DNA of 64,000 nt from positions 1,930,613 through 1,994,612 of the forward strand of contig AP021856.1 of assembly GCA_017347445.1 (NCBI GenBank), written 5' to 3'. The stretch is from Candidatus Brocadia pituitae (GTDB taxonomy: Bacteria; Planctomycetota; Brocadiia; Brocadiales; Brocadiaceae). Every line of letters begins with the position of its first letter. Within the stretch, counting starts at the first letter, position 1. Positions 8,703-15,297 of the stretch are shown in pieces. The notes under the pieces were generated by a model, which worked only from the letters and a program-made list of their open reading frames with translations, did not search any database and was not told the DNA's origin. The translations under genes and the position numbers were made by a program.

Positions 8703-8963
8703 ATGGCTTCGTTTTCTTGTCCAATCCATTGCTTCCTTAAGACTTTTAAATTTCGGTTCACTTCTTTTAAGGGTATTCTCTATATCACTCCATGCGGTTT
8801 CCATTGGTCGTAATTTTAAACTTTCCAGAGAATCTGCAGTTACGGGTGACATAAGCGCAAAAGGTTTAGCATGTAAAGTTATAATTACTTTTTCACCGTT
8901 TGATACAGATCGTATTGCTTCACCTGTTTTGTTTTTTAACTCTTTTGCTGTCATTGTCATCAT
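8700..8963 (-). CDS. Phd/YefM-type antitoxin (orphaned)
   Basis: An 87-residue protein. MTMTAKELKNKTGEAIRSVSNGEKVIITLHAKPFA matches the Phd/YefM fold, in which the N-terminal half binds DNA and the C-terminal tail (LKSLKEAMDWTRKR-like) would wrap the toxin. A ribosome site GGAGG lies just upstream on the minus strand (plus-strand cctcc at 8971-8975). The gene is intact while the PIN toxin that should follow is broken, so it may now act only as an antidote or autorepressor. Two Met codons at the start (MMT and MTM) leave the exact start uncertain by a few residues. Confidence 0.8.
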   Translation of the reverse strand: MMTMTAKELKNKTGEAIRSVSNGEKVIITLHAKPFALMSPVTADSLESLKLRPMETAWSDIENTLKRSEPKFKSLKEAMDWTRKRSH

Positions 8964-9336
8964 ACCTTATCCTCCTTTCCGTAATAGCTATTTTCTTTTA
9001 TAATTCAAGGTTTAGGAATTTCAATCACCCCCCCAGAATCCCCAAGTTTACAGGGGGAAACGGGGGGGAAGTCGCCGAAGGCCTAATTCAATGTTAAGGA
9101 ATTTCAAACCGACCCTGTAGTGGCAATTCATGAATTGCCATTACACTGTTAAAAGTTGCCGAAGGCCTAATTTAACGAAATAAAGGCAAACCATCGTATT
9201 CTTTGTTTTGAGGCTGAGGATAAGATTTAATTGCTTATGCACAACATAAAATGATATAGTTGTGCATAGCGTTAACAATAGACAACGACAAACTGGATTT
9301 GCTCATGAAAAAGACAAAATCAAGGAGGGGCCTTTA
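8964..9336. repeat. Non-coding stretch with palindrome and direct repeats
   Basis: No gene is seen. It holds a perfect 20-bp palindrome at 9121-9140 (TGGCAATTCATGAATTGCCA), extended to 9117-9144 with one G-T pair; a direct repeat GCCGAAGGCCTAATT at 9073-9088 and 9157-9172; and GGAATTTCAA at 9014 and again at 9098. A C-run/G-run hairpin at 9028-9069 can form between the CCCCCCC and GGGGGGG tracts. These resemble intergenic REP-like elements, and any function is unknown. Confidence 0.6.
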
Positions 9337-9570
9337 ATGCAAGAAACGATAATTAAAAAATTTGACAGCCTTTTACAAAACCTCTCTGAACCTGAGCAGC
9401 TTGAGTTCATTGCCTACATTGCATCGAAATTAAAAAGCAAGCACCAGCCTCGCCGCCTGATGGATCTGTCCGGTTTTCTGGCGGGTAAGGTTGATGCAAC
9501 GGTTGATATTGAGGTTGTTTTGAAAGATGTGCGAAGTCAATGGCTGAAAGAATGGGATCGTAACTGGTAA
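9337..9570 (+). CDS. VapB-like antitoxin
   Basis: A 77-residue protein. The start at 9337 is chosen for the strong AGGAGGGG ribosome site at 9323-9330; the frame stays open upstream to 9262. QETIIKKFDSLLQNLSEPEQLEFIAYIASKLK is helical, and the C-terminus DVRSQWLKEWDRNW is the likely toxin-binding tail. It resembles small DUF2281-type antitoxins paired with PIN toxins. Its stop overlaps the toxin start by one base (TAATG), a classic coupled TA arrangement. Confidence 0.75.
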   Translation: MQETIIKKFDSLLQNLSEPEQLEFIAYIASKLKSKHQPRRLMDLSGFLAGKVDATVDIEVVLKDVRSQWLKEWDRNW

Positions 9571-9962
9571 TGAAAAACTACGTCACCGACACCCATGCGC
9601 TATTCTGGTATTTAACGCACGATAAACGTCTTGGCAGAAAAGCCAATGAAGCATTTCAAAAAGCAGCACAGGGAGAGGCAATTATTTGGATTCCCACAAT
9701 CGTCATGGCGGAGTTATTCTGGATTTTGGAAAAACAAGATCGTACAAATGTTTTCTTTGAGCTATTTGAAAAACTTGAGACCGCTCAACAATTTGAATTT
9801 ATCGATTTTACCATTACTGATGTTTTGCTGTTTGAACAGCTTGCCAGTATTCCCGAAATGCATGACCGAATTATTGCCAGCGTGGCAAAGAAACTAGATG
9901 TACCTTGCCTGACAAAAGATGAAGAGATTCTTCAAGGTAATCTCGTCAAGACAATTTGGTGA
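9570..9962 (+). CDS. PIN-domain toxin (VapC family)
   Basis: A 130-residue protein. The first catalytic Asp lies in YVTDTHALFWYL, the conserved Glu in TIVMAELFWILE, and the late Asp pair in EMHDRIIASVAKKLDVPCLTKDEEI, the order expected of an active PIN ribonuclease. VapC toxins cut tRNA or rRNA. Translation is coupled to the upstream antitoxin by a one-base overlap. All four acidic positions appear intact, making this one of only two apparently complete TA pairs in the island. The TIGR02270 copy 2 gene begins 3 bp after its stop. Confidence 0.85.
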   Translation: MKNYVTDTHALFWYLTHDKRLGRKANEAFQKAAQGEAIIWIPTIVMAELFWILEKQDRTNVFFELFEKLETAQQFEFIDFTITDVLLFEQLASIPEMHDRIIASVAKKLDVPCLTKDEEILQGNLVKTIW

Positions 9963-9965
9963 TCT

Positions 9966-11438
9966 ATGGAAATATCCCAGGCAATGATTGATTTCGCCAA
10001 CGATCTTTACCTCGAGCACCTCTCCGAAGCCTCCTTCCTCTATGAACAGCGTCTTACTCTAGTCGATGATCCGGAAATTATCCGGTTGGATATTAAGGAT
10101 TTTGAAGATCGCTTTGAACCCCATATTGATGGATTGGTGGTTGGAGAAGAACTTGCCTTGGAAATTTGCAAACAGCAAGCAAGAGAAGGTGACTTTGGCG
10201 AGCTGCACGCAGCCGTGCACGTTTTTTACAGGCAAAATCGAAAGGATTTAGTCCTGGAAGTTATAGAAGGACTCGATCCGGAGGATGCTGAAAAAATCTC
10301 TGCTGTTAGCGATGCGCTGAAATATGAATTACCAGCTAGCTGGCAAAATGAATTTATACAGATGTTATCAAATGGAGATCAGAAGCTTACCCCTATTATA
10401 GCCAGGGTAGCAGGTTACCAGCGTTTGGCAGTGGGAAAAGAGTTGTTCCAGGCATTGCAAAAAAATGATTTGGCTTCATTGGCTGTCATAACTTGGGCAC
10501 TTGGCCGAATCCGGGAGAAAGATATTTGTGCTATACTTTTAAGAAACTATCTTCAGCATGAGGAAGAATCAATCTGTGCTGAATCAGCGCTAGCTTTACT
10601 CAGGATGGGTGAACAAACAGTACTTGATCAGTGCCTTCAAAATGTTCAATCGCATAATTGGCCACTTCTTCCACTTGGTCTTGCTGGCAGTCGTTCATCA
10701 GTACCAGTTTTAATGAACAGAGCATCTACTGATAAGATAAGCGCTGATTGTCTGATTTCTTTAGGCTTGCTTGGCAATATTACATCAATCGATATGCTCC
10801 TCGCCCATCTCACGAATGATACACTTGCTGAATCAGCTGCGATCGCCCTTAATCTCATCACCGGCGCAGAGCTTTATGAGGAAGCCTTCATACCAGAAGT
10901 GATTGATGAAGATGAACTCTTTGAAGAGGAACTGGAAGATTTTAAAAAGGGTAAGGTACCAACAAGACCTGATGGTAAACCCTTTGTCACCACTATTACC
11001 CGCCTCTCGCAAAAACCGGAAGACTGGCAGCAATGGTGGACGGAGAACAAAAAGTGGTTCACCCCCAACGTGCGTTACCGTAATGGGAAACCCTATTCTC
11101 CAGCATGTTTATTAGAAAACCTGGAATCAGAAAAAAGCCCAAACAAGGTTCGTAAACTTGCCTACGAGGAACTAGTAATCCGCTATGATATCGACTTCCC
11201 CTTTGAGACTGACATGTTCGTTATTGAGCAAAAGAAGGCCATAGCAAAATATGCTGAATGGATCAAAGCTAACGAGGCGCGATTTCAGCCGGGCAAATGG
11301 TATTTCAATGGCCAATTAATGCCTTCGGGGGGGGCATGGGGTCAGACCTTGATTATAGAAAATGTCATCCCTCTCGCGTGTTCTGGCGGGGGAGAGGCGA
11401 GCGGTCGAATCTTTATCGTTGAAGAATATACCACATAA
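9966..11438 (+). CDS. TIGR02270-like HEAT-repeat protein (copy 2, tail from a repeat)
   Basis: A 490-residue protein sharing the family blocks LSEASFLYEQR, FEDRFEPHIDGLVVGEE and CAESALALLRMG, then WQQWWTENKKWFTPNVRYRNGKPY. A second copy of that C-terminal motif follows as EARFQPGKWYFNGQLMP. It is longer and more diverged than copies 1 and 3. The last ~35 codons, from about 11336, lie inside dispersed repeat A, so the C-terminus GRIFIVEEYTT is encoded by the repeat and is probably not ancestral. It starts 3 bp after the PIN toxin. Function is unknown; the family links to T6SS operons. Confidence 0.7.
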   Translation: MEISQAMIDFANDLYLEHLSEASFLYEQRLTLVDDPEIIRLDIKDFEDRFEPHIDGLVVGEELALEICKQQAREGDFGELHAAVHVFYRQNRKDLVLEVIEGLDPEDAEKISAVSDALKYELPASWQNEFIQMLSNGDQKLTPIIARVAGYQRLAVGKELFQALQKNDLASLAVITWALGRIREKDICAILLRNYLQHEEESICAESALALLRMGEQTVLDQCLQNVQSHNWPLLPLGLAGSRSSVPVLMNRASTDKISADCLISLGLLGNITSIDMLLAHLTNDTLAESAAIALNLITGAELYEEAFIPEVIDEDELFEEELEDFKKGKVPTRPDGKPFVTTITRLSQKPEDWQQWWTENKKWFTPNVRYRNGKPYSPACLLENLESEKSPNKVRKLAYEELVIRYDIDFPFETDMFVIEQKKAIAKYAEWIKANEARFQPGKWYFNGQLMPSGGAWGQTLIIENVIPLACSGGGEASGRIFIVEEYTT

Positions 11439-11508
11439 CCTAGGTAACGAGCGAAAAACAGTCTTCAAAAATAAATCATGATTGATAATAGTGGCAGCGA
11501 CTATTTTT
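11336..11508. repeat. Dispersed repeat A (about 170 bp)
   Basis: Nearly identical to repeat B at 13321-13497. Both begin ATGGGGTCAGACCTTGATTA, pass through a CCCTCTC/GAGAGG hairpin around TGTTCTGGCGGG, then AATCTTTATCGTTGAAGAA and ACCTAGGTAACGAGCG, ending GTGGCAGCGACT. Copy A has two more G residues in the GGCGGGGGAG tract than copy B. The GGTCAGACCTTGATTAT start resembles sequences often seen beside REP/IS200-type transposases (recollection, not searched). It overlaps the 3' end of the copy 2 HEAT gene. Confidence 0.75.
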
Positions 11509-11513
11509 GTATG

Positions 11514-11610
11514 CCAGGAATATCACAGGTTGTTATGGGAGATTATTCACATCATATTACTCAAATGGGGAATTATCGGCAATCAGTCTTTGAGAAAGGT
11601 GTGGCTTGAA
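11514..11610 (+). pseudogene. Fragment of a Y1/REP-associated transposase
   Basis: One frame reads from PGISQ through HHITQMGNYRQSVFEKG to a stop at about 11610. The HHITQ-GN-RQ-VF pattern is the signature of Y1 (IS200-like, RAYT) transposases, where the HxH-like histidines bind metal. Only the first ~30 residues are left, and the catalytic Tyr region is absent. It abuts repeat A, supporting the idea that repeats A and B are remains of a REP-transposase element. Confidence 0.5.
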
Positions 11611-11667
11611 GTGATATCACTGATAAATATTGTTTACTTATCAGATAAACTTTAATAATATGATATT

Positions 11668-12068
11668 ATGAGAAAGGAGACGGAAAATTTCCTCTTTTCA
11701 TCTTTTCATCAGAATACGATTTTACAACTGCGCAGCATATGTTGAAAGCTGGCAGATATGTTTACGTGGTTTTTATGTGTCATATAGCCATAGAAAAACT
11801 CTTGAAGGCTATTGTTGCAGAAATCACTAATAAAACTCCCCCAAAAACTCACAATCTTTTATATCTTGTTAAACTTGCCAATCTCTTCATTCCACAAGAG
11901 CTTTTTGACTTTATAGCAAAGATAAACAACTCCAGTGTGGTAACGAGATATCCTGAAGATTTTAAAATGCTTATCAACAGTTATCCTGAAGAAATTGTCA
12001 GGGAGTATCTTAAAAATACTGAAAAGGTTTTAAAATGGTTAAGACAAAACGAGAAATTGAAGCAATAA
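11668..12068 (+). pseudogene. HEPN-domain toxin, frameshifted by an 8-bp tandem duplication
   Basis: The C-terminal frame from 11739 gives MLKAGRYVYVVFMCHIAIEKLLKAI, a clear HEPN helix pair. In-frame codons upstream of that ATG read SSEYDFTTAQH, which also belongs to the domain, so the true start is earlier. ATG 11668 gives MRKETENFLFSS in another frame. The two frames join if one copy of the perfect tandem octamer TTTTCATC (11695-11702 and 11703-11710) is removed. The gene is therefore off by +8 and the toxin is off as read. The late catalytic-type R-x4-6-H is not obvious. It overlaps the MNT antitoxin gene by 34 nt. Confidence 0.75.
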
Positions 12069-12358
12069 TTGAACGTTATAAAAATATCCTCATAAAGCTT
12101 GGTATAAAGCCGGAGAGAATTATTCTGTACGGTTCATTTGCAAAAGGAAGTCCACGTGAAGACAGCGATATTGACCTTATAGTTATCTCGGAAGATTTTA
12201 AAAATATGAATATTCGTGAACGACTCGAAACACTTGGCCTTGCAGCAGGCAGGGTATTTGAGCCCATTGAAGCAATAGGATATACGGCAGAAGAAATAAG
12301 AGATATAAAAGGAACTTTTCTTGAAGAAGTTTTGGAGGGGGGAGGGGCTATCCATTAG
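12035..12358 (+). CDS. mntA: MNT-type nucleotidyltransferase antitoxin
   Basis: A 107-residue protein with the minimal nucleotidyltransferase motif GSFAKGSPREDSDIDLIV, i.e. GS-x-DxD with both metal-binding Asp residues present. MNT proteins partner HEPN toxins and can silence them by AMPylation (family knowledge). Here the antitoxin is intact while the HEPN frame is shifted. The gene starts inside the HEPN 3' end, a common layout for HEPN-MNT modules. No membrane segments. The C-terminus FLEEVLEGGGAIH is slightly extended. Confidence 0.85.
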   Translation: MVKTKREIEAIIERYKNILIKLGIKPERIILYGSFAKGSPREDSDIDLIVISEDFKNMNIRERLETLGLAAGRVFEPIEAIGYTAEEIRDIKGTFLEEVLEGGGAIH

Positions 12359-12430
12359 AAGGCTTATGTCAAGTGAAAAAGATTTTTCCGTAGCAAAAAA
12401 TCGCAGATTTTTTGCAGTTAGAGGGGAGAG

Positions 12431-12840
12431 ATCAAACCTTTATCGTTGACAAATAATTAAATGAACTTTCTAGAAAATTTGCTTTATACAAAGACTCATG
12501 AGTGGGTCAAGAAAGAAAAGAAATATAGTAAGGATAGGCATTACATCGTATGCCCAAAGTCAGCTTGGTGATGTCGACTCTGTGGAATTGCCCGCTTTAG
12601 GCTGTATTATCGAGTCAGATAAGGCATGCGCCGTTATCGACAAAGGCAGCCTTCGAAATCCTTGCACCCATATCTGGTAAGGTCACAGAAATTAATACTA
12701 ATCTGGAAGAGGATCCACAGTTAGTAAACAAAGAGCCGTATGGTGAAGGGTGGTTTTTCGTGGTTGAAATGAAAGACATGCAACAGCTTAAAAATCTTTT
12801 ATCATATAAGGAATACAAAGAAATGTGCCAGATAGTATAA
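12431..12840 (+). pseudogene. gcvH-like pseudogene (copy 1)
   Basis: The coding part starts with ATG at 12461. It aligns base by base with the second gcvH copy at 14227, and the similarity begins about 30 bp upstream of the ATG in the TTTATCG repeat. Compared with copy 2 it has a one-base insertion near 12520, which shifts frame after LLYTKTHEWVKK, and a 5-bp deletion near 12636 just before the lipoyl-lysine codon. Downstream codons for NKEPYGEGWFFVVEMKDM are well kept, ending at TAA 12838-12840. No ribosome site is visible. It is a decayed copy of a glycine cleavage H-type lipoyl carrier. Confidence 0.75.
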
Positions 12841-12999
12841 ATCTGGAACTCATGAACTCAAAAAGTGAAGGTAGTTTATACCAGCACCATAAATCGTATG
12901 GCGGTGTTAATAAAATTAGATTAAAATTGAATGTAAACATGATAAAATTCGTATTATTCAATACAAAACTCACGAAGTATGAGAAAGGAAAGATGTAGA

Positions 13000-13185
13000 A
13001 TGCCTCCAGCAAAAGAACTCATAAAAAAAATTGTTCAAGAACAACCGGACGATAGTTCATACGATGAGATACTTAGAGAGTTAGCATTTTTTAGAATGGT
13101 TGAGCGAGGATTAAATGATTCCCAGGCAGGTCGTGTAATCAGCAATGAAGACATGAAACATAGAATAAAAACATGGCAAAAATAA
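13000..13185 (+). CDS. ParD/RHH-like antitoxin
   Basis: A 61-residue protein. The start at 13000 is chosen for the GGAAAGATG leader; an upstream in-frame ATG at 12979 is possible. MPPAKELIKKIVQEQPDDSSYDEILRELAFFRMVERGL is helical and matches small antitoxins paired with RelE/ParE toxins, with a C-terminal ISNEDMKHRIKTWQK tail. The following toxin ORF overlaps its last codons but is truncated. Confidence 0.7.
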   Translation: MPPAKELIKKIVQEQPDDSSYDEILRELAFFRMVERGLNDSQAGRVISNEDMKHRIKTWQK

Positions 13186-13292
13186 ACTGGACATCTGAAG
13201 CAGAGCGATGGCTTGGAGATATTTATGATTCCATAGTGCACTTGAGATCGACCAATACCTTTTTTAGTTCTAAAGGATTTGTTTGTGGGTGA
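13173..13292 (+). pseudogene. ParE-type toxin truncated at repeat C
   Basis: ATG 13173 gives MAKINWTSEAERWLGDIYD, the usual start of ParE/RelE toxins, overlapping the antitoxin gene by 13 nt. After about 19 residues the homology stops at the border with repeat C, and the frame runs through repeat-derived codons (SIVHLRSTNTFF and on) to a TGA at about 13290. The beta-sheet and catalytic part are gone, so the toxin cannot be active. Confidence 0.65.
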
Positions 13293-13312
13293 GTTTAAAA
13301 ATACTTGCTAAA
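13237..13312. repeat. Dispersed repeat C, copy 1
   Basis: TAGTGCACTTGAGATCG continues through CAATACCTTTTTTAG, TCTAAAGGATTTGTTTG and AAATACTTGCTAAA. It matches copy 2 at about 15172-15252 with roughly ten differences. Copy 1 begins exactly where the ParE toxin homology ends and runs to within 9 bp of repeat B, so it marks a recombination junction. Confidence 0.7.
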
Positions 13313-13320
13313 TAAGGCAG

Positions 13321-13497
13321 ATGGGGTCAGACCTTGATTATAGAATATGTCGTCCCTCTCGTGTGTTCTGGCGGGAGAGGCGAGCGGTCAAATCTTTATC
13401 GTTGAAGAATATACCACATAACCTAGGTAACGAGCGAAAAACAGTCTTCAAAATAAATCATGATTGATAATAGCAATAGTGGCAGCGACTCTATTTA
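13321..13497. repeat. Dispersed repeat B (copy of repeat A)
   Basis: Almost identical to 11336-11508 over its whole length (see repeat A). It has two fewer G residues in the GGCGGG tract and a 6-bp insertion (AGCAAT) before the final GTGGCAGCGACT. Copy A interrupts the 3' end of a HEAT-repeat gene; copy B lies in non-coding DNA after the truncated ParE gene. No transposase fragment follows copy B. Confidence 0.75.
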
Positions 13498-13575
13498 TGT
13501 TGACAGGGATAGAGAAAACATACTGTTGCAGCTGTGCCAAGAAAATCATTAGTTGAGGCGGTGGAGGGTTAATTT

Positions 13576-13842
13576 TTATGGAAAATATTTATAAAGATCT
13601 TTACGGTTTAGTATCCTGGTAAGAATAACTTTTTCTTTAATTATTTCAATTCCAAGGCGGTAGTCTCCAATCCGAATTCTATAATAAGTTTTATAGTTTT
13701 GCAATTTCTTTAAATTTCTTATATTGTGCATATCTCTGGCCTGTTTTATTTCTTCGATGATTTGTTTTAATTTGACTTTTATCTTTTTGTCTTTTATTTT
13801 TCTCAAGTCTTTCTCAAAACTTTCTTCAAAGAATATTTCCAT
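13576..13842 (-). CDS. RelE/ParE superfamily toxin
   Basis: An 88-residue protein. MEIFFEESFEKDLRKIKDKKIKVKLKQII is the N-terminal strand-helix, KKLQNYKTYYRIRIGDYRLGIEI carries the typical Y-R-x-R-x-G-x-YR motif, and the end VILTRILNRKDLYKYFP keeps the conserved HR-x-D-x-Y-like segment with Asn in the His place. It is an mRNA interferase or gyrase inhibitor by family. It starts 2 bp after the upstream antitoxin stop, so the pair is co-transcribed on the minus strand. It looks intact. Confidence 0.85.
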   Translation of the reverse strand: MEIFFEESFEKDLRKIKDKKIKVKLKQIIEEIKQARDMHNIRNLKKLQNYKTYYRIRIGDYRLGIEIIKEKVILTRILNRKDLYKYFP

Positions 13843-13844
13843 TA

Positions 13845-14045
13845 TTATCCTTCTAAAATATCCATTATTCGCTGCTCATCAACAAATATATTTTTTCTGC
13901 CTTCTTTTATTGCATTTGCCAATCCTACATCCTCAATTGCTTCTTTTACAATTTCATAAAAGAATTCTCTTTTGTCTTTCATCATTTCAATTAAGGCGTC
14001 TTTTAATAATTCCTTCATTTTATTTTCATTTATGGTTAATTCCAT
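13845..14045 (-). CDS. Antitoxin of the RelE/ParE pair
   Basis: A 66-residue protein. MKELLKDALIEMMKDKREFFYEIVKEAIEDVGLANAI is largely helical and acidic, and the C-terminal GRKNIFVDEQRIMDILEG matches small antitoxins paired with RelE toxins in related genomes (recollection). It lies directly upstream of the toxin with a 2-bp gap. No DNA-binding motif is obvious, so autoregulation is uncertain. Confidence 0.75.
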   Translation of the reverse strand: MELTINENKMKELLKDALIEMMKDKREFFYEIVKEAIEDVGLANAIKEGRKNIFVDEQRIMDILEG

Positions 14046-14226
14046 TCCAAATCCTTTCCCTTTTCTGTTTAAAATATAAGAAATATTTCAAGCTGTTCTA
14101 TCTTTAAATATTAGAAATACAGTACAATGTTTCATGGGAAAAATACATTTTAATTTAAAAGGTATTGGTTTGCTAACTAAAAATGGGAGGATGGGATGGG
14201 TCAAATCTTTATCGTCAAATAATTAA

Positions 14227-14658
14227 ATGAACTTTTCAGAAAATTTGCTCTATACAAAGACTCATGAGTGGGTCAAGAATGAAAAAAATATGGTAAGGAT
14301 AAGTATTACACCGTATGCCCAAGGTCAGCTTGGTGATGTCAACTATGTGGAATTGCCCGCTTTAGACAGTAGCATTGAAGCGGGTAAGGCATGCGCCGTT
14401 ATTGAATCGACAAAGGCCGCCTTCGAAATCCTTGCACCCATATCTGGTAAGGTCACAAAAATAAATAATAATCTGGAAGATAATCCACAGTTAGTAAACA
14501 AAGATCCCTATGGAGAAGGGTGGTTTTTCATGGTTGAAATGAAAGACACTCAAAAGCTCAAAATATTTTATCATACAAGGAGTACGAAGGATTGTGACAG
14601 ACAGTATGAATCTGGCACTCAGGAAAAAGAAATGCAAAATTGGATGATTTTGTTATAA
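14227..14658 (+). CDS. gcvH: GcvH-like lipoyl carrier protein (copy 2, C-terminus frameshifted)
   Basis: The frame gives 143 residues. The core is a normal H-protein: LLYTKTHEWVKNEKNM, YAQGQLGDVNYVELP, then AVIESTKAAFEILAP with the lipoyl Lys63, and NKDPYGEGWFFMVEM. After residue ~113 the sequence diverges. Copy 1 has one more A in the AAAA tract at 14552-14560, and restoring that base would give a normal end (SYKEYEGL then TGA at about 14593). Here the frame instead runs 30 residues into unrelated sequence. The lipoyl domain is probably folded but the last helix is replaced. No other glycine-cleavage gene is nearby. Confidence 0.75.
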   Translation: MNFSENLLYTKTHEWVKNEKNMVRISITPYAQGQLGDVNYVELPALDSSIEAGKACAVIESTKAAFEILAPISGKVTKINNNLEDNPQLVNKDPYGEGWFFMVEMKDTQKLKIFYHTRSTKDCDRQYESGTQEKEMQNWMILL

Positions 14659-14675
14659 TGAAAAGTCCTTGAAAT

Positions 14676-14792
14676 ATGGAAAAGGCTCTACGATTTGACA
14701 GACATGCACGACGAAGAATGAAATGGAGGAGAATTTCTGATAAAGAATTTTCTGATGAGATTCTTATTATAAGTGTAGTAGATAAAGGTTAA
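14676..14792 (+). pseudogene. DUF4258 toxin-like remnant with internal deletion
   Basis: A 38-codon open frame, MEKALRFDRHARRRMKWR through the end DEILIISVVDKG. The first half is the usual start of DUF4258 proteins, with the RHARRRM motif, and the last 11 residues match their usual C-terminal strand. The ~40 residues that normally lie between are missing. It is followed 9 bp later by a DUF2283 gene, a common DUF4258 partner, so I read it as a toxin-like gene shortened by an in-frame deletion. Confidence 0.6.
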
Positions 14793-14801
14793 GAAGGTAA
14801 A

Positions 14802-15023
14802 ATGAAGATCGAATATAGTAAAGAGGCAGATGCAATCTATGTTTACTTCAAAGAGGAATTTGTAGCAAAATCCAAGGAGATCGAAGATGGCGTTGTTATT
14901 GACTTTGATGAAAAGGGTCAATTAATAGGAATTGAGGTATTGGATGTAAGCCAGCGTTTCAGCATTTCCGATATTGTTAATGTGAATATAGAAAATCTTC
15001 CTGTAGAATCGATCAGTAAATAA
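14802..15023 (+). CDS. DUF2283 domain-containing protein
   Basis: A 73-residue protein. MKIEYSKEADAIYVYFKE, then EIEDGVVIDFDEKGQLIGIEVLDVS, matches the DUF2283 family throughout and at full length. AAGAAGG at 14790-14796 upstream can serve as ribosome site. DUF2283 genes frequently follow DUF4258 genes in a TA-like pair. The biochemical role of DUF2283 is not established. The gene is intact. Confidence 0.85.
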   Translation: MKIEYSKEADAIYVYFKEEFVAKSKEIEDGVVIDFDEKGQLIGIEVLDVSQRFSISDIVNVNIENLPVESISK

Positions 15024-15171
15024 TCAACTTCCTATTTTATGCGGTGTACCCTATCTTTTTCACAAGTGCTATATTTAGAACAAATTGTCACCCATTAGCC
15101 TCGATGATCGCATGTGTGATGTTGCAAGAAACCTTGGCATAAAAGTGGTGGATTGAATGAAAATATATACC

Positions 15172-15252
15172 TAGTGCACTTGATATCGGCCGATACCTTT
15201 TTTCGTTCTAAAGGATTTGTTTGGGGATGTATTTAAAAAAACTTGCTAAAAA
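15172..15252. repeat. Dispersed repeat C, copy 2
   Basis: TAGTGCACTTGATATCG, then CGATACCTTTTTTCG, TCTAAAGGATTTGTTTG and AAAACTTGCTAAA, matching copy 1 at 13237-13312. It lies about 45 bp upstream of the third TIGR02270 gene. The rest of 15024-15297 shows no gene; one short frame at 15102-15158 (ISLDDRMCDVARNLGIKVVD) could be a toxin C-terminal scrap but is too short to call. Confidence 0.65.
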
Positions 15253-15297
15253 AGAACTTTTTATAGACTAATATTTCATAAACTTGACCTTATTTTT

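Noticed and set aside
15102-15158. Short frame ISLDDRMCDVARNLGIKVVD as a PIN-domain remnant
   Set aside because: Too short to tell from chance; no start or upstream homology.
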